Of a stretch of 64,000 bases of DNA, positions 61,345 to 64,000 are shown piece after piece; position 1 is the first letter of the stretch, and every line of letters starts with the position of its first letter. The DNA comes from Stromatinia cepivora (taxonomy: Eukaryota; Ascomycota; Leotiomycetes; Helotiales; Sclerotiniaceae). The notes beneath the pieces are model-generated. The model saw nothing but the letters and a program-made list of their open reading frames with translations. It made no database searches and was not told the DNA's origin. Location of the stretch: contig RCTD01000009.1 in the NCBI GenBank assembly GCA_014898415.1, positions 1,364,001 to 1,428,000 of the forward strand. The letters run 5' to 3'. The position numbers and the translations under genes are program-made.

Positions 61345-64000
61345 AATCCAACCCTGCACCCATTTCTCAACCCACGGCCCCTCGATACCCTGCAATCCAC
61401 GCAACTTCTCACTTGCTTGTACCGTTTTCTTGTTCTCCAAAATACTCGTGCCTCTTCCCTTTGCTAGCCCTTCATAAAAGGACAACAATTTGATCGCCGG
61501 ATTCTTTTCCAACATTTCCTTAAAGTTAATCTTGGAATGTAAATCCTCCGCATCTTTTCGAACACGCTCAATCCATTCCGCAAAGGGTACAGGAGCCATC
61601 TTGTTCTTTTGCCCGGATGCGGCTGTTTCAACGATCGTAGGTAGAAGTGATTTCCACGAAACGAGAGTCGGATTGACAGGATGGTAGACTTTGGCTCCAT
61701 CAGTCTGATCCATTCTAGCGTTGAATGTAAGCTCCACGAGTATATCGGCGATCAGATCAACTGGTACCCAACCGATTTCGCTATTATTTGTTGAATCAAG
61801 TGATTCGGGGATGATGCCTAGGTGAATGGAGCTAAGCACGAGGCTTGGGAACCACTCTTGTTTATTCCAAATTCCTTTGGTAGAAACAGGGCCTGCAATT
61901 TGCCCGACGCGGGCAATGCTAATTGGCACAGAAGGGAATTTTTGCGCAGCATAAGCAAGAAGGTTTTCTGCAATAAATTTTGATTCCGAGTATCCCATAG
62001 CAAGAGATGCTGTAATGTCATTGATGACAGTTTCTGGAACCGCTTCTTTAAAGTTGCCGACAGAACTTAGGGACGACAAAAACATGAGCGATGGTGTGTG
62101 AGAAGCAGTAGCAGCGAATTCAATCAAGTTAACGACACCCTTGATGTTGGGATAAAAAGTTGATAATGGGATGTTGAAGTTCACAGGCCAAGCATTGTGA
62201 ATAATATCTGTCACGGAGGCTTTAATCCTCGCGAAAAACTCGGCCTCAAGGCCAAAATTTTCTTGCGAGAGATCGGCATTGAGGAAGGTAACGCGACCTT
62301 CGGGAAACTCGGTAGGAAGACCATGTGCCTGACTTCGTTCGACTTGTGGTCCTTTTCCAGCAACTCTATTAAGACAAAATATGTGCGAAACAGAGCTTAA
62401 TGATAGAAGGGTTTGTAAGATATATGAGCCAAGCGCACCAGTCGAACCCGTAAGAACAACCACTTTCTCTTTTGCAGAAGCACCATTCACACTGTTGACA
62501 CCATTCGATTGTTTCGTATGATTTCCGGGAGCGATACTATCCAGGAAGTTCTTGTATTCGACCAAGCTTTCATTGATGGCTTGCTGTCTTAACTCACTGC
62601 TTGATGACTTTGATGACTCATGTAGCGAAGAAAGACGAATTATCGCTTCAGTGATAGCTTTGACCGAAGGATTAGTGTATGAAGTGGTGATTTCCAACTC
62701 TGGGACTGCAAAGGTCTGTTTCAAAATTCTCGTCAATCGAAGTGTCTGCAAAGAATCCAACATCCCTCGAATGAACAGATCATCCTCGTCTTGAAATGTA
62801 GCAGGTCCTACGAGCTGGGAAACAGCATCATGAATGAATTGAGTTATAGAACTGCTGTCAGTCATATCGATCTCAGTCTCTGGAGCCGAAATATCTAATG
62901 GAGCCGAAGTTGACATCTTGTCCGCGTCCGCGTAGAGATTGTCGATCTCATTTGCGTACATGTCAAGTGTTGGCTGCCTTTGAACGGTTCCTTTACCTGA
63001 CCTCCCCATGGGTTTATCTGGACTGGTGAAAAACACATGAGATTTGGCAACTTTGGCATGGCGCGGGCATTCTTGGTTTGCCTCCTGAATTATTGGCCAT
63101 ATACGTTCTATAGCCTCGGCTCGTTCAACTGTGGAAAGCGTTTGGGAAATTGTCAACTCGATGAGCAACGCCGTCTAGAACCTGTGAGCACCGACGACGA
63201 GCGCTGCTCGCACTTCAAGATAGTGTGAGATATGTTGCTCCATGCTTACGGGATTGGTTTTTTCGCCCGTCAAAAGGACCAAAATATCATCACTTCTTCC
63301 GGAATACAACCAGAGATCGGGGATAGAAGGACGCGGTGCGTAAAGATCGTGAGTTTCCCATTCATTCAAAGATGGAAACACCGAGAAGATTGGTTGTACC
63401 TTCTCCGGATCAGGATTGCGAATTAGGACCGCTTCATAACGGTCGTCTGAGTGTGCTCTCAGTTTGATACCAGCATTTGGATTAAAATGGAAGTATTTCC
63501 AGTCATCAGATGGCCATTTGTCGCTTGGAAAAACTGCGGGGTAAGCACCGCTTTCCGTAGAACCTATAATCATAGATAGCTTGAGACGCTTTGAGATCTT
63601 GTCACCTGTAACTTGTGACACATCCCCGCCGCCGTATAGTAGTACATCAATATTCTTGACCAAGAAATCTAGCATTTCTGGGTTTTTACCAACCTCCTCA
63701 ACGAAGGGCGGCGCAAGTAGAATGCTATCTGCTTTGACGTGTTTTAATGCCTCTAGCACAACCTGGGTCGAGAGAGGTACACCGGCCAAAGGGTATATGA
63801 GTGGTGTCTGATTGAACACTGCATTTAGAAGAGTCATGAATATACCACCCGCCTGTGTCATGATTGTCAGTACCGATCTAAAGCGGAATGCCAAAAATTG
63901 GAACAAATGCGAGAGGGCTGGCTGAGCGAGTTAAGTATCATTGAGGAATGATAGTACTTACGTGAAAAGGGGGTAAGGTATTTAGAAGTCGAGTCCTAAT
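61339..64000 (-). CDS. NRPS-like enzyme, A-T-R (5' end outside window), with an in-frame amber codon
   Basis: Exon 64000-63962 joins 63921-61339 across a 40-nt intron; the gene continues beyond the window. Visible order: C-terminal part of an adenylation domain (GSTESG, LYSGRSDDILVLLTGEK), a carrier domain with attachment Ser in IRGMLDSLQTLR, then a NAD(P)-binding thioester reductase (VVLTGSTGALGSYILQTLL, YSESK). Such enzymes activate an acid, load it on the carrier and release it by reduction to an aldehyde or alcohol. TAG at 63177-63175 interrupts ...VVGAHRF|TALLIEL..., where the family typically has Gln; one CAG-to-TAG change explains it. The frame stays open for 610 more codons, so the break is recent, read through, or an error. 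Confidence 0.85.

Overview
The window is nuclear DNA of a filamentous ascomycete. Genes carry short introns (about 45-95 nt) with GTAAGT/GTATGT-like donors and CTAAC/CTAAT branch sites, exons join cleanly only after splicing, and the gene set (elongation factor 3, GH15 glucoamylase with CBM20, fungal_trans regulator, NRPS-like reductase, STAND-type N-terminal domain) is fungal. Base composition and gene style suggest a leotiomycete (Helotiales, possibly Sclerotiniaceae); this placement is an inference from memory of such genomes, not a search.

Layout. 1-4.5 kb: 3' part of a long gene fusing HMG-box-like repeats to a SLIP-GC/dynamin-type GTPase. 5.1-9.3 kb: a 1359-residue protein with three LRGG motifs and C-terminal UBA-like domains. 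9.7-13.6 kb: a divergent pair, cytosolic-type GH5 glycosidase (-) and mitochondrial malate dehydrogenase (+). 14.0-14.6 kb: an AT-rich element with imperfect terminal inverted repeats, followed by an intron-containing tRNA-Ala(CGC). 15.8-19.0 kb: a large AAA ATPase (-). 19.0-26.4 kb: gene-free sequence with simple repeats. 26.4-28.0 kb: a low-complexity hypothetical protein. 29.2-32.7 kb: translation elongation factor 3 (-). 32.7-36.4 kb: no genes, but a probable pogo/Fot1 relic and minisatellites. 36.4-38.2 kb: an array of about 19 C2H2 fingers (-). 38.2-41.8 kb: repeats only. 41.8-44.9 kb: C2H2 + fungal_trans transcription factor. 45.6-46.6 kb: AN1 zinc-finger/ubiquitin-like Cuz1-type protein (-). 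47.2-49.8 kb: STAND-N-domain protein with an AT-hook and an in-frame TAG. 51.2-54.3 kb: a repeat-bearing hypothetical protein, an SMP-30/lactonohydrolase and a small ORF (all -). 57.7-59.7 kb: secreted glucoamylase (-), whose upstream region carries two miniature inverted-repeat elements. 61.3-64.0 kb: 3' part of an NRPS-like A-T-R enzyme (-) with an amber codon where the family has Gln.

Functionally the genes are mostly independent. Housekeeping genes (MDH, EF3, tRNA-Ala) alternate with accessory ones. Ubiquitin-related themes recur (UBA/LRGG protein, AN1-UBL protein), and starch degradation (glucoamylase) neighbours a secondary-metabolism gene at the right edge. All exon joins were worked out by hand from splice signals and reading frame; none was tested against transcripts.
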